Shown: positions 25,742 to 35,716, numbered from the stretch's first letter. The stretch: DNA of 64,000 bases from Methylosinus trichosporium OB3b (GCF_002752655.1 NZ_CP023737.1:4178001-4242000), one strand, 5' to 3'. Notes: generated by a model not told the origin, from the sequence alone. A program made the numbers and translations.

Positions 25742-26305
25742 TCAGATCTTGCCGACGAGGTCGAGCGAGGGCTGAAGCGTCTTCTGGCCCTCTTCCCACT
25801 TGGCCGGGCAGACCTCGCCCGGATGCGCCGCCACATATTGCGCCGCCTTGACCTTGCGCAGCAGCTCCAGCGCATTGCGGCCGACGCCGCCGGCGTTGAT
25901 CTCGACGATCTGGATCTTGCCGTCCGGATCGACGACGAAAGTGCCGCGGTCGGCGAGGCCGGCCTCCTCGATCAGCACGTCGAAATTGCGGCTCAGCGTC
26001 AGCGTCGGATCGCCGACCAGCGGATATTCGATCTTGCCGATCGCCGGCGAGGTGTCGTGCCACGCCTTGTGCGCGAAATGCGTGTCGGTCGACACGCCGT
26101 AGATCTCGACGCCGATGGCCTTGAAGGCCGCGTAATTGGTCGCGAGATCCTCGAGCTCGGTCGGGCAGACGAAGGTGAAGTCGGCCGGATAGAAGAAGAA
26201 TACCGACCACTTGCCCTTCAGCGTCGCCTCGGTCACCTCGACGAATTTGCCGGCGTGGAAGGCGGTCGCCTTGAAAGGCTTGATCTCTGTTCCGATCAGG
26301 GACAT
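25742..26305 (-). CDS. ahpC: Alkyl hydroperoxide reductase subunit C (peroxiredoxin)
   Basis: AhpC reduces hydrogen peroxide and organic hydroperoxides. The 187-residue typical 2-Cys peroxiredoxin has peroxidatic Cys47 (DFTFVCPTE) and resolving Cys166 (GEVCPAKW). A good ribosome binding site (GAGGAG) precedes the ATG at 26305. It is divergent from oxyR and upstream of ahpF, the classical peroxide-response arrangement, so control by OxyR is likely. Confidence 0.98.
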   Translation of the reverse strand: MSLIGTEIKPFKATAFHAGKFVEVTEATLKGKWSVFFFYPADFTFVCPTELEDLATNYAAFKAIGVEIYGVSTDTHFAHKAWHDTSPAIGKIEYPLVGDPTLTLSRNFDVLIEEAGLADRGTFVVDPDGKIQIVEINAGGVGRNALELLRKVKAAQYVAAHPGEVCPAKWEEGQKTLQPSLDLVGKI

Positions 26306-26369
26306 GCGATGGCTCCTCATGCATGGCCGGGGACGCTGGCGCGCCCTCGGCGGGTGAACACGGGCGGAA

Positions 26370-26375
26370 ATTATA
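26370..26375 (-). promoter_or_regulatory. ahpC promoter -10 box next to the AT-rich oxyR/ahpC control region
   Basis: TATAAT reads on the minus strand 65 bases before ahpC. The -35 region is poor (T-rich), as expected for an activator-dependent promoter. The AT-rich island between about 26380 and 26440 stands out in this GC-rich sequence and is the likely OxyR binding region for both divergent genes. Confidence 0.55.
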
Positions 26376-26444
26376 CGCAGTGCAGCATCGAAAAAAGCGA
26401 AAAATACCGATTTGATTATTCGATTCTGTCGATATATTGGGCGC

Positions 26445-27458
26445 ATGGCGATCCTGCCCACCTTGCGTCAGCTGCGCTTTCTGACGGCGGTGGTGGACGA
26501 GCGGCATTTCGGCCGCGCGGCCGCCGCCTGCCTCGTCGGCCAATCGACCCTCAGCGCCGGCATTCAGGAGCTCGAGGCGTTGCTCGGCGTGCAATTGCTG
26601 GAGCGCACCAAGCGTTCCGTCTCGCCGACGCCGGCCGGGCGCGAGATCGCCGAGCGGGCCCGCGCGATGCTGCGCGGGGCGGAGGAAATCGTCGACATCG
26701 CCCGCGCCGCCCAGGCGCCCATGTCGGGACCGCTGCGTCTCGGCGTCATTCCGACCATCGGCCCGTTTCTCTTCCCGCGCGCGACGCGGGCGCTGCGGGC
26801 CGAGTTCCCGCAGTTGCGGCTCTATCTGCGCGAGGAGCAGACGGCGCCGCTGCTGGCGCGGCTCGACTCGGGCGAATTGGACGCGGCGGTGCTGGCGCTG
26901 CCCTATCCGCTGTCGGGACTGGAGACGCGCGAGATCGGCGTCGACCGCTTCTTTCTCGTATGTCCGCCCGAGCATCGGCTGAGCGGGACCGGCGCGGTCG
27001 GGCTCGACGACATGGCGGTCGAGGATCTGCTGCTGCTCGAGGACGGCCATTGCATGCGCGACCATGCGCTCGCCGCTTGCGCGCTCGAGAGCGCGCGGCG
27101 CAATGTCGCCTTCGAGGGCACGAGCCTGCACACTCTGGCGCAGATGGTGGCCAATGGCCTCGGCGTGACCCTGCTGCCGGAGATGGCGCTCGACGCCGGC
27201 ATATTGCGCGGGCTCGACCTCTGCGTGCGGCCGCTCGAGGGCGAGACGCCGTTCCGCCGCATCGGTCTCGTCTGGCGACGCCGCTCGGCGCGCAAGGAGA
27301 CGTTCCGTCGGCTCGCCGAGGCGTTGGCGGAATGCTTCGCGGGGCCTGACGAGGCGTCGCCTGACATAGTTCATGGCCGCGCATCAGGAGCCTCGGCAAA
27401 GACAACTGCCGAGCTATTCGACAAAAATATTGCATCAGATCGAGCAACGCGAGGCTGA
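26445..27458 (+). CDS. oxyR: LysR-type peroxide sensor OxyR
   Basis: OxyR is a redox-sensing LysR regulator. The 337-residue protein has an N-terminal helix-turn-helix (about 5-64) and an effector domain in which Cys203 and Cys212 ([15 protein letters not shown]) have the same spacing as the disulfide-forming Cys199/Cys208 of E. coli OxyR. The divergent ahpC gene is the expected target. The C-terminal tail of about 30 residues beyond the usual end is low in similarity. The ATG at 26445 begins the conserved N-terminus. Confidence 0.95.
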   Translation: MAILPTLRQLRFLTAVVDERHFGRAAAACLVGQSTLSAGIQELEALLGVQLLERTKRSVSPTPAGREIAERARAMLRGAEEIVDIARAAQAPMSGPLRLGVIPTIGPFLFPRATRALRAEFPQLRLYLREEQTAPLLARLDSGELDAAVLALPYPLSGLETREIGVDRFFLVCPPEHRLSGTGAVGLDDMAVEDLLLLEDGHCMRDHALAACALESARRNVAFEGTSLHTLAQMVANGLGVTLLPEMALDAGILRGLDLCVRPLEGETPFRRIGLVWRRRSARKETFRRLAEALAECFAGPDEASPDIVHGRASGASAKTTAELFDKNIASDRATRG

Positions 27459-27565
27459 AGGGACGGATAATTCCGTCTCGACGCGCGCGATGGCGATCGC
27501 GATGAACCTTTCGGCGCGACGAATGTTCTCATATCGGCTTCCAACAGCGCATGAGGACAAGCGCC

Positions 27566-28495
27566 ATGACTGATTATTCGAGACACCCTGATCGCCAAAT
27601 GGCGCAGGCGTCATCGCCGACCTCCAGCAGAGATGTGCGCTCGGTCGAGTTCAATCGCCTTTCCTGGGGCGCGGTGCTGGCGGGCGCCGTCCTGGCGCTC
27701 GTCGTTCAGCTTCTGCTCAATCTGCTCGGCTTCGGCCTCGGCGTCGCCACGCTCGATCCTGGAACCGGCGACAATCCGTCCGCCGGCGCTTTCTCGGTCG
27801 CCGCGGGAATCTGGTATCTCGTGGCGGGAATCATTGCCGCCTATGCGGGCGGCTCCATCGCCGGTCGACTGTCCGGCGGTCCCGTCGGCTCGGCTTCGGC
27901 CCTCCATGGACTGATCAGCTGGGCCGTCACGACGCTCGTCGTGTTCTTCCTGCTGACGACAGCGGTCGGCGCCATCATCGGCGGCGTGTTCAGCGGCGTC
28001 GGCAGCGCCGTCGGCGGAATGGGCCGCTCGGCAGCAGCCGCGGCGCAGATGGCGGCGCCGGGCGCCGATCCTTTCGGCGCGATCGAGAGGCAGCTGCGAG
28101 AAGCTTCCGGCGGGGGAGCCGACTCCGCGGCGCTGCGCGACGCGACGGTTGCGGCCGTGCGGGCGGCTCTGACGGGCGATGAGGCGCAAGCGCAGGAGGC
28201 GCGCGAGCGAGCGGCTCAGGCTCTGGCGCGCGCGCAGAACGTTTCCGCGGCGGAAGCGCAAAGGAGGATCGCGCAATATGAGCAGCAATATCGGCAGACC
28301 GTCGATCAAGCCAAGCAACAGGCCGTCCAGGCGGCTCAAACGACCGCGAAAGTCGTGTCGCGCGGCTCGCTGTTCGGCTTCTTCGCTTTGCTCCTCGGCG
28401 CCATTGCGGCTTGGATCGGAGGCGGTCGCTCGGCGCCGGTCATCCAGACTTTCGCGAGGCCCGGCCTTTCCACCGCGCCTCAAGCACGGTCCTGA
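27566..28495 (+). CDS. Gly/Ala-rich membrane protein of unknown function
   Basis: The 309-residue protein has three or four membrane helices in its first half (about 33-55, 75-97, 112-142), a long Ala/Gln/Arg-rich helical region (about 165-260) and one more hydrophobic segment near residue 275. Related proteins in Hyphomicrobiales carry an uninformative PhnA-like label. No catalytic motif is visible. ATG at 27566 is preferred (GAGGAC about 8 bases upstream) over ATG 27551. Function not known. Confidence 0.75.
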   Translation: MTDYSRHPDRQMAQASSPTSSRDVRSVEFNRLSWGAVLAGAVLALVVQLLLNLLGFGLGVATLDPGTGDNPSAGAFSVAAGIWYLVAGIIAAYAGGSIAGRLSGGPVGSASALHGLISWAVTTLVVFFLLTTAVGAIIGGVFSGVGSAVGGMGRSAAAAAQMAAPGADPFGAIERQLREASGGGADSAALRDATVAAVRAALTGDEAQAQEARERAAQALARAQNVSAAEAQRRIAQYEQQYRQTVDQAKQQAVQAAQTTAKVVSRGSLFGFFALLLGAIAAWIGGGRSAPVIQTFARPGLSTAPQARS

Positions 28496-28530
28496 CGGGG
28501 CGCCCATCGCCGGCGCCGGCGGTGATTGTC

Positions 28531-28556
28531 GAGAGCGAGCCTTCGGGCTCGCTCTC
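28531..28556. terminator. Terminator-like hairpin after the membrane protein gene
   Basis: GAGAGCGAGCC-TTCG-GGCTCGCTCTC is an 11-bp perfect stem with a stable tetraloop, 35 bases after the stop. The T tract is weak (ATTCTTTC), so it could be a terminator or a stabilising hairpin. Confidence 0.5.
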
Positions 28557-28570
28557 GCATTCTTTCGGTG

Positions 28571-28620
28571 GAGCGAATTCTGATCGATCGAACGATTCCG
28601 TTCGATCGGAAAGCGCTCTA
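28571..28620. repeat. Palindromic repeat, copy B
   Basis: The element runs from GAGCGAATTC to CGCTCTA and is almost identical to the copies at 14411, 33359 and 60835. It lies between the convergent membrane protein and tolC genes and ends 10 bases from the tolC stop. Confidence 0.9.
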
Positions 28621-28630
28621 GGCAGGCGCA

Positions 28631-30037
28631 TTAATTTCCCAGAAGCGGCGCGTCGCCCCAGGAATTTTTCACCCGCTCGAAATGCGCGGCCGGATCATAG
28701 GACGCGACCGTGAGGCCGAGCGTCTGGGCCGACAGGCGGCCGATCGCCGCCAGCGCCGCATAGGACGCCACCACGCGGTCGCGCTGCGCGAAGACGAGGC
28801 CGATGCGGGCGCCGAGCAGCTCCTGCTGCGCGTTCAATATATCGAGCGTCGTGCGCTTGCCGGCCTTGGCCTCCTCCCGCACGCCGGTGAGCGCGCGCTC
28901 GGCCGCCTCGATCTGCGCGCTGGCCGCGGCGAGCTGCGCCTTGGCGGCTTCGAGCGCGCCCCAATTGGCGCGCGTCAGCGCCAGCAGCTCGGCGCGCGCG
29001 ACATCGATGTCGAGCTTGCGCTGGCCGGCCACTTCCTTCGCCTGACGCATGCGCGCCGAGGTCTCGCCGCCGGAATAGAGCGGCACGGATAATTTGCCGA
29101 GCACCTGCGCGCCGACGGCGCGATTGCCGCGGCCTTGAATATCGGACTGCGTGTAGACTTGGCCGACCATCGACAGGCTCGGCATGAAGTCGCTCTCGAT
29201 CACCTTGATGTCGAGATCGGCGGCGTCGGCGTCGTGCTGCGCCGCGCGCACCACCGGATGCTCGGCGAGGGCGATGCGCTCGGCGGCCTCGCGATTTTTG
29301 GGCAGGAGACGATCGACGGCGGCGCCGGGCGCGAGCTGCTTGGGCTCCGCGCCCATCAGCCGGCGGTAATTGCCGAGGCTGGCCTCGAGATCGGCGCGCG
29401 CCGCCGCCGCGCGCGACCTGCCGGCGGCGAGCCGCGACTCGGCTTGAGCAATGTCGGTCGGCGTGATCTCGCCGGCTGCGTAGCGCTCCTTGGTCTGGCG
29501 CAGCTGCTCCTGCAGCAGCGCGACATTGTTCTGCTGCAGGCGCAGCGCGGCGGTGTCGCGCAGCACATTCATATAGGCTGCGGTCGCCTCGAACAGCACG
29601 CGCTGCTCCACGAGCCGCAGCCGCTCGCGTCCGGCATGGACCCCGGTCTCGGCCGCGAGCGTCGCGTTCTTCGTGCGGAAACCGTCGAACAAAGGCTGCT
29701 CGACGCTCAGCGCTTCGCCGCGCGGCAGGCTGCGGTTGTTCTGAATGCTGATGAGAATATCCGGGTGGAGATAATCGTAATTGGGGATCTCGGTCGATAT
29801 GCCGATCGTGCGGCGCCGCTCCACGCCGATATAGGAGTCGCTGCGCACATGCGGGCGGAACTGCGCTTGCGCGTGCGGCACATTCTCGTCATTGGCGCGT
29901 TGCGCCGCGCGCTGCGCATTGATGGTCGGATTGGTCTCATAGGCGCGCGCGAGCGCGCCGGCGAGCGTCTCGCCGGATGCGCGCGGCGCCGTGCAGCAAA
30001 GTCCGACGAGGGCCACAGCGACGAGACGGCGTCTCAT
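28631..30037 (-). CDS. tolC: TolC-family outer-membrane channel protein
   Basis: TolC proteins form trimeric outer-membrane tunnels for efflux pumps and type I secretion. The 468-residue protein has a signal peptide (about 1-22) and the two-repeat TolC pattern, with the early ALARAYETNPTINAQRA helix and a second set beginning near residue 260. It closely resembles the type I secretion class rather than CzcC. Its start overlaps the end of the RND pump gene (30034-30037), so it serves as the outer-membrane part of this efflux system. Confidence 0.93.
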   Translation of the reverse strand: MRRRLVAVALVGLCCTAPRASGETLAGALARAYETNPTINAQRAAQRANDENVPHAQAQFRPHVRSDSYIGVERRRTIGISTEIPNYDYLHPDILISIQNNRSLPRGEALSVEQPLFDGFRTKNATLAAETGVHAGRERLRLVEQRVLFEATAAYMNVLRDTAALRLQQNNVALLQEQLRQTKERYAAGEITPTDIAQAESRLAAGRSRAAAARADLEASLGNYRRLMGAEPKQLAPGAAVDRLLPKNREAAERIALAEHPVVRAAQHDADAADLDIKVIESDFMPSLSMVGQVYTQSDIQGRGNRAVGAQVLGKLSVPLYSGGETSARMRQAKEVAGQRKLDIDVARAELLALTRANWGALEAAKAQLAAASAQIEAAERALTGVREEAKAGKRTTLDILNAQQELLGARIGLVFAQRDRVVASYAALAAIGRLSAQTLGLTVASYDPAAHFERVKNSWGDAPLLGN

Positions 30038-33000
30038 GCGTCGGCCTCGCGCGGCGCGGCGTCGACGCCTTCATCGGCGACGACGCGTTCTCCGCGTCCG
30101 AGCAGCGAGTAGAGCGCGGGCAGCACGAACAAGGTCAGCAGGGTCGCGCTGATGAGGCCGCCGATGACGACCGTCGCGATCGGCTTCTGCACCTCGGCGC
30201 CGGCGCCGGTGGCGAAGGCCATGGGCACGAAGCCGAGCGAGGCGACCAGCGCCGTCATGGCGACCGGTCGCAGCCGCGTCATCGCCCCTTCGACGATGGC
30301 GGCGTGCGGCTCGCGCCCGAGAGCGATGAGTTGAAGAATATAGGTGCGCATCACGAGGCCGTTGAGCACGGCGACGCCGGAGAGCGCGATGAAGCCGACC
30401 GCCGCCGACACCGACATGGGCATGCCGCGCAGCCACAGAGCGGCGACGCCGCCCGAGAGCGCCAGCGGCACCGCGCTGAACACGATCAGCGCGTCGCGCG
30501 CCGCGCCAAGCGCCGAATAGAGCAGCAAGAAGATGAGGAAAAAGCACAAGGGCACGACCAACATGAGACGATCGCGCGCGGCGGCGAGATTCTCGAACTG
30601 GCCGCCCCAGGAAATCCAATCGCCCGGAGCGAGCGTCACTTTCGCCTTCACCTTCGCCTGCGCCTCGGCGACGACGGAGGCGATGTCGCGTCCGCGCACA
30701 TTGGCGGAGACGACGACGCGGCGCTTGCCGTTCTCGCGCGAAATCTGGTTCGGCCCTTCGTGCAGATCGAAGGAGGCGACCTGCTTCAGCAGCACGGCGC
30801 GGGCGCCGCCGCTGTCATGGCCGCGCACGGCGACGGGAATATTGCCGAGCGCCTCCATATCCTCGCGCAGCCGCTCGGGAAGGCGGACGACGATCGGAAA
30901 ACGCCGGTCGCCTTCGAACACGACGCCGGCGCGCTCGCCGCCGACCGCGGCGCCGACGACGTCCTGCACCTCGCCGACGCTGAGGCCGAGATGGGCGATC
31001 TCATTGCGATCGATCCCGACCTCGAGAAAGGGCAGGCCCTCGGTCTGCTCGACCTTCACATCCTGCGCGCCCTCGACATTGCGCAGGATGGCGGCGACGC
31101 GCTCGGCCTCGCGCGACAGCGAGTCGAAATTCTCGCCGAACACCTTGACCGCTATGTCGCCGCGCACGCCGGCGAGCAGCTCGTTGAAGCGCAGCTGAAT
31201 GGGCTGCGAGAATTCATAGAGATTGCCGGGAAGCCGCGTCACGCGCGCGTCGATGCGGCGGATCAGCTCGTCCTTCGGCAGGCTCGGGTCGGGCCATTGC
31301 TCGCGCGGCTTCAGGAAGATGTAGCAATCGGTCAGATTGGGCGGCATGGGATCGGTCGCCGCCTCCGCGGTGCCGGTCTTGGAGAACACATAGGCGACCT
31401 CGGGCAGCTCTTTGATCGTGCGCTCCACCTCGCTCTGCATCGCCTGCGACTGGGTGAGCGAGGCGCTCGGTATGCGGCCCGCCTGCATTGCGAGATTCTT
31501 CTCGTCGAGCGTCGGGATGAACTCCTGGCCGAGACGAAAGAACAGCAGCATCGCTAATAGAAAGGCGCCGGCGCCGAGGGCGATCGGCTTCGCCGGAGCC
31601 GCGATCGCCGCCTCGAGGCGCGGCCGATAGGCGCGCTGCAGCCATGTGATGATCTTGTTCTCGCTCTCCTCGACGCGGCCGGAGACGAGGATCGCGATCA
31701 TCGCCGGAACGAAGGTGAGCGACAGCGCGAAGGCGGCGATCAGCGCCATGATGACCGTATAGGCCATCGGATGGAACATCTTGCCTTCGACGCCGGAGAA
31801 GGACAGCAGCGGCACATAGACGAGGATGATGATGCCCTGGCCATAGACGGTCGGCCGGATCATCTCGGTCGTCGATTCGACCACCGTGGCGAGCCGCTGC
31901 TCGAGTGAAAGATCGCGCCGCATCGCGCGCCGGCGCTCGAACAAGCGCCGCAGGCAATTCTCCGCCACGATGACCGCGCCATCGGCGATGAGGCCGAAAT
32001 CGAGCGCGCCGAGGCTCATGAGATTGGCGCTGATGCGGCCCTGGACCATGCCGGTCGCGAGCAGCAGCATGGCGGCCGGAATCACCAGCGCGGTGATCAG
32101 CGCCGCGCGGAAATTGCCGAGCAGCAGGAACAGCACCACAATGACCAGCGCCGCGCCCTCGGCGAGATTGGACGCCACCGTGCGCACCGTGGCGTCGACC
32201 AGAACCGTGCGGTCGAGAATCGTCCGCGCCTCGATCCCCGGCGGCAGCGAGGCGGCGATGGCGCGCAGCTTCTCGTCGACCGCCGCCGAGACCGCGCGGC
32301 TATTGGCGCCGATCAGCATCAAGGCGGTGCCGATGACGACCTCGTCGCCGTTCATGCTGGCGCTGCCGACGCGCAGCTCGCGGCCGATCCCGACCTCGGC
32401 GATGTCTCCGATGCGCACCGGCACGCCGCCGCGCGTCGTGACGACGACGCGGGCGATGTCGTCCGCGGTCTCCAGCCGCCCGCCGCTGCGCACCACATAG
32501 CCTTCGCCATTGCGCTCGATATAGCCGGCGCCGCGGCTCTGGTTGTTGCGCTGCAGCGCCTGCGTCACATCGCCGAAGGAGACGCCCAGCGAGAACAGCT
32601 TCATCGGATCTGGGCGCACGTCGATCTGCTTCACGAAGCCGCCGAGCGAATCGACGCTGGCGAGGCCGGCGACGGTCTTGAGCTGCGGCTTCACGATCCA
32701 GTCCTGCACCGTGCGCAAATAGGCGGTCTTCTCGAGCTCGCTGCGCAGGCTCTGGCCGTCGGGCGTCAGATAGGAGCCGTCGCTCTGCCAGCCCGGCTCG
32801 CCGTTCACGACTTTGCGCTCGCCGTCGGCGTAGCGGATCGCCCACATATAGATTTCGCTGAGGCCGGTCGCGATCGGGCCCATGCGCGCTTCGACGCCGG
32901 GCGGAAAATTCTCCTTGGCCTCGGCGAGCCGTTCGCTGATCTGCTGGCGCGCGAAATAAATGTCGAGCTTCTCGGCGAACACCGCCGTCACCTGCGAGAA

Positions 33001-33267
33001 GCCGTTGCGCGACAGCGAGCGCGTATAGTCGAGCCCGGGAATGCCGGCGAGCGCGGTCTCGAGGGGGAAGGTGATCTGCTTCTCGACCTCGGTCGGCGAC
33101 AGCGCCGGGGCGATGGCGTTGATCTGCACCTGATTATTGGTGATGTCCGGCACCGCGTCGATCGGCAGGCGCTGCAGCGAGACGGCGCCGACGAGACCGG
33201 CGAGCAGTGTCAGCAGCGCGACCAGCCAGCGCTGGCGGACGGAAAAGGCGATCACATGCTCGATCAT
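30034..33267 (-). CDS. Heavy-metal efflux RND pump, CzcA-like
   Basis: This 1077-residue inner-membrane proton-driven pump exports metal ions. The RND layout of 12 membrane helices and two large periplasmic loops is complete. In helix 4 the acidic pattern DFGLIADGAVIVAEN keeps the D...D...E set typical of the CzcA (divalent Zn/Co/Cd/Ni) branch, unlike the CusA (Cu/Ag) branch. Exact metal cannot be told. It is encoded between the adaptor (with a repeat element in between) and tolC. Confidence 0.94.
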   Translation of the reverse strand: MIEHVIAFSVRQRWLVALLTLLAGLVGAVSLQRLPIDAVPDITNNQVQINAIAPALSPTEVEKQITFPLETALAGIPGLDYTRSLSRNGFSQVTAVFAEKLDIYFARQQISERLAEAKENFPPGVEARMGPIATGLSEIYMWAIRYADGERKVVNGEPGWQSDGSYLTPDGQSLRSELEKTAYLRTVQDWIVKPQLKTVAGLASVDSLGGFVKQIDVRPDPMKLFSLGVSFGDVTQALQRNNQSRGAGYIERNGEGYVVRSGGRLETADDIARVVVTTRGGVPVRIGDIAEVGIGRELRVGSASMNGDEVVIGTALMLIGANSRAVSAAVDEKLRAIAASLPPGIEARTILDRTVLVDATVRTVASNLAEGAALVIVVLFLLLGNFRAALITALVIPAAMLLLATGMVQGRISANLMSLGALDFGLIADGAVIVAENCLRRLFERRRAMRRDLSLEQRLATVVESTTEMIRPTVYGQGIIILVYVPLLSFSGVEGKMFHPMAYTVIMALIAAFALSLTFVPAMIAILVSGRVEESENKIITWLQRAYRPRLEAAIAAPAKPIALGAGAFLLAMLLFFRLGQEFIPTLDEKNLAMQAGRIPSASLTQSQAMQSEVERTIKELPEVAYVFSKTGTAEAATDPMPPNLTDCYIFLKPREQWPDPSLPKDELIRRIDARVTRLPGNLYEFSQPIQLRFNELLAGVRGDIAVKVFGENFDSLSREAERVAAILRNVEGAQDVKVEQTEGLPFLEVGIDRNEIAHLGLSVGEVQDVVGAAVGGERAGVVFEGDRRFPIVVRLPERLREDMEALGNIPVAVRGHDSGGARAVLLKQVASFDLHEGPNQISRENGKRRVVVSANVRGRDIASVVAEAQAKVKAKVTLAPGDWISWGGQFENLAAARDRLMLVVPLCFFLIFLLLYSALGAARDALIVFSAVPLALSGGVAALWLRGMPMSVSAAVGFIALSGVAVLNGLVMRTYILQLIALGREPHAAIVEGAMTRLRPVAMTALVASLGFVPMAFATGAGAEVQKPIATVVIGGLISATLLTLFVLPALYSLLGRGERVVADEGVDAAPREADA

Positions 33268-33303
33268 CTACGCTCGCATCTACCCACGCGCCGCCGGCGC
33301 GGT

Positions 33304-33408
33304 TAGAGCGTTATCCGATCCGATCGGAACGGATAACGCTCTCGAGATCCTTTTGCTCGAGCGAATTCTGATCGATCGAACGATTCCGTTCGATCGGAAA
33401 TCGCTCTA
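33304..33408. repeat. Composite palindromic repeat, copy C, inside the efflux operon
   Basis: Palindrome AGAGCGTTATCCGATC...GGATAACGCTCT (33304-33342) is followed by the 50-bp GAGCGAATTC...CGCTCTA element (33359-33408). The last three bases give the TAG stop of the adaptor gene. The element separates adaptor and pump genes by about 138 bases. Confidence 0.9.
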
Positions 33409-34713
33409 GTCCAACCCCTCGAGACGGGTCTTGCCCAGCTCCGCCTTCAGCACGAACACATTGGTCGCGGCGACCTCCTCGCCGGGCGCGAGGCCCGACT
33501 GAATCTCGACGAAGTCGCGATCGCTCTCCCCGGCCGCGACCTTGCGCTTCACGAAGCCGTCCGGCGCGCGCACGAAGACGACCTGCTCGCCCTCGAAGGA
33601 GACGAGGGCGGAGCGAGGTATGCGCACGGCGGCTTCCCGCTCGGTCAGGAACACGCGCGCCGTCATCGCGGCGCCCGGCCGCAGCTGCAGGGCCTCATTG
33701 GAGAAACTGGCGATCGCTCGGCCTGAATGGGTCTCGTGATCTATGGTCGGGCGAATATAGACGATGCGTCCCTCGGCGGCCGCCTCTTCGCCATGGGTGA
33801 GCCGCACGCGCTGCCCCTCGCGCACATCGGCGAGATCGGCGATAGCGACGGAAATCTCGGCGGAGAGAATAGAGAGGTCGGCGATGGCGTAGAGCTCCTT
33901 CTCCTGCCCCTCGCCGCCGACCGGCTGGCCGAGAACCACGCGCCGCTCGATCACCTTGCCGCCGGACGGCGCGCGAATGTCCTTGCGGCGCAGCGCGCTC
34001 GGCTTTTGGCGCGGCAGCTCGGCGATCTCCTCATCGGAAAGATCGAGCGCCGCCAGCTTCTGGCGCGCGAGATCGACATGGAGCCGCGCCTCCTCATAGG
34101 CGCCGCGGGCCTTGAGGAAGGACTGCTCGGCGGCGATCTTCTTCTCGTAGAGGCCCTTCTCGCGTTGGAACAGCGCCGTTTGCAGATCGAGCGCGACCAG
34201 CGCGGCGAGATAATCGCTCTTGGCGTCGGCGACCTCGCGGCTGTCGATCACCGCGACGACCTCGCCCTTCTCGACGACATCGCCGAGCTTCTTGCGCAGC
34301 TCCGCGATCGTGCCGGCGACCTTGGCCGCGACCTTGCCGATGCGGTCGGAATCGGCCGTGAGCACGGCCGGGGCGGTGATGACGCGGGCCAGCGTCCCCG
34401 GGGCCGCGGCGACGGCGCCGATGTGCTCCGCGGCGATCTGCTCGGCAGAGAGAACGACGAGCCCGTCGTCCGCCTTGGCGGCGGGGACCGCCTCCTCTCC
34501 CGCGCCGAGCCAGGAGCGGAGGGATGTGGCGAGGGGGGGCAGGAGGGCGCCGAGCGCTATGCCGGCGCCGAGCGTCGCGCCGAGGCCGAGCCTGCGCATC
34601 CAGCGCTCCGGCGGGCGTGACGAAAATCCGGGCGCGCGCTCGCCCGCATCCGCCGGCGCGACGGTCGCCGTCAAAAGGCGACGGAGGAAGAGAACAGGGG
34701 CTGGACCGCGCAT
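33406..34713 (-). CDS. RND efflux periplasmic adaptor (HlyD/CusB/CzcB type)
   Basis: This membrane-fusion protein connects the RND pump with TolC in the periplasm. The 435-residue protein has an N-terminal membrane anchor (about 42-62), a lipoyl-like half (AKVAGTIAELRKKLGDVVEKGE), a long helical hairpin (about 165-235) and beta-barrel plus membrane-proximal parts (GRIVYIRPTIDHETHSGRA, then AAVRIPRSALV). No His-rich metal tail is seen. An internal start at 34599 would give 397 residues and put the anchor at the N-terminus. Confidence 0.9.
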   Translation of the reverse strand: MRGPAPVLFLRRLLTATVAPADAGERAPGFSSRPPERWMRRLGLGATLGAGIALGALLPPLATSLRSWLGAGEEAVPAAKADDGLVVLSAEQIAAEHIGAVAAAPGTLARVITAPAVLTADSDRIGKVAAKVAGTIAELRKKLGDVVEKGEVVAVIDSREVADAKSDYLAALVALDLQTALFQREKGLYEKKIAAEQSFLKARGAYEEARLHVDLARQKLAALDLSDEEIAELPRQKPSALRRKDIRAPSGGKVIERRVVLGQPVGGEGQEKELYAIADLSILSAEISVAIADLADVREGQRVRLTHGEEAAAEGRIVYIRPTIDHETHSGRAIASFSNEALQLRPGAAMTARVFLTEREAAVRIPRSALVSFEGEQVVFVRAPDGFVKRKVAAGESDRDFVEIQSGLAPGEEVAATNVFVLKAELGKTRLEGLD

Positions 34714-34886
34714 CTGCCAATTCTTAGCCCAGGCTGACGGCCGCGTCCACGGCGCCCCGCCGGAAAAAGCGGCGCCCGGCGGCGCGCGGGAGCGGGGAGT
34801 GGAGGTTTCGCGCCGTTGGTTCTCACGGGCGCTTCAGTTGAGGCTCCTGCCACTTGCTATTGCGGGGTTTTGTGGGACCGCCCACG

Positions 34887-34913
34887 AAAAAGGCCCCGCC
34901 GGCAGGCGGGGCC
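34887..34913 (-). terminator. Rho-independent terminator of the Bax-inhibitor-1 gene
   Basis: On the minus strand the perfect stem GGCCCCGCC-TGCC-GGCGGGGCC is followed by TTTTT, starting 27 bases after the stop codon. Confidence 0.92.
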
Positions 34914-34939
34914 TCGATCGATGATGCGTTCGGATGCGA

Positions 34940-35716
34940 TCAGTCGCTGTTGCGGTCGCCGAACAGGAACAGCAGCGACTGGAACATGTTGATGAAGTCG
35001 AGATAGAGCGAGAGCGCGCCGAACACGCTCGCCTTCGCCGCGACCTCCTGGCCGTAGCCGGCGCTCTGATAATAGCCGTCCTTGATCTGCTGCGTGTCCC
35101 AGGCGGTGAGGCCCGCGAAGATGAACACCGACAGGATGGACAGGCCGAACTGCAGCGCGCTGCTCTGGAAGAACAGATTGACGAGGCCCGCGATGACGAG
35201 GCCCCAGAGCCCCATCACCAGGAAGGAGCCGAAGGCCGAGAGATCGCGCTTCGTCAGATAGCCGTAGAGGCTGAGGCCGCCGAAGGCCGCCGCGGTGATG
35301 AAGAACACCTTGGCGACCGACGCGCCGGTGAAGACGAGCATGATCGTCGACATCGACAGGCCCATCACCGCCGAGAAGGCGAGGAAGACATTGCGCGCCG
35401 TCGCGGCCGAGATGCGGTCGGCGCGGAAGCCGAGGAAGAAGACGAAGGCCAGCGGCGCGAGCATCACCACCCATTTCAGCGGGGTCGCATAGAGCAGATG
35501 GCCGAAGGAGGTGAGCTCGATCTGGCGGCCGCTCTGGCTCGCGACGGCCATCATATGCGTGGCGAGCGCCACGAAGCCGGTAACGCCGAGACCGAGAACC
35601 ATATGATTGTACACGCCGATCATATAGGCGCGCAGACCTTCGTCGATCTGCGCCGCGCCGGCTCTCGAGACGCCGCCCCGGTAGCCGAAGCTCGTGTTGC
35701 GGTCGAAATTGGTCAT
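34940..35716 (-). CDS. Bax inhibitor-1/YccA family membrane protein
   Basis: The 258-residue protein has seven predicted membrane helices and the family's closing pattern (FIFAGLTAWDTQQIKDGYY, with the Asp-containing last loop near GALSLYLDFINMFQSLLFLFG). Bacterial members are pH-sensitive calcium leak channels or modulators of membrane protein turnover. AGAGGAT sits 4 bases before the ATG at 35716. A strong terminator follows. Confidence 0.94.
   Translation of the reverse strand: MTNFDRNTSFGYRGGVSRAGAAQIDEGLRAYMIGVYNHMVLGLGVTGFVALATHMMAVASQSGRQIELTSFGHLLYATPLKWVVMLAPLAFVFFLGFRADRISAATARNVFLAFSAVMGLSMSTIMLVFTGASVAKVFFITAAAFGGLSLYGYLTKRDLSAFGSFLVMGLWGLVIAGLVNLFFQSSALQFGLSILSVFIFAGLTAWDTQQIKDGYYQSAGYGQEVAAKASVFGALSLYLDFINMFQSLLFLFGDRNSD

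Noticed and set aside
33137..33409. Small plus-strand frame ending LERILIDRTIPFDRKSL.
   Set aside because: The end is repeat copy C and the beginning is antisense to the efflux pump gene; useful only as evidence that the repeat contains an open frame.
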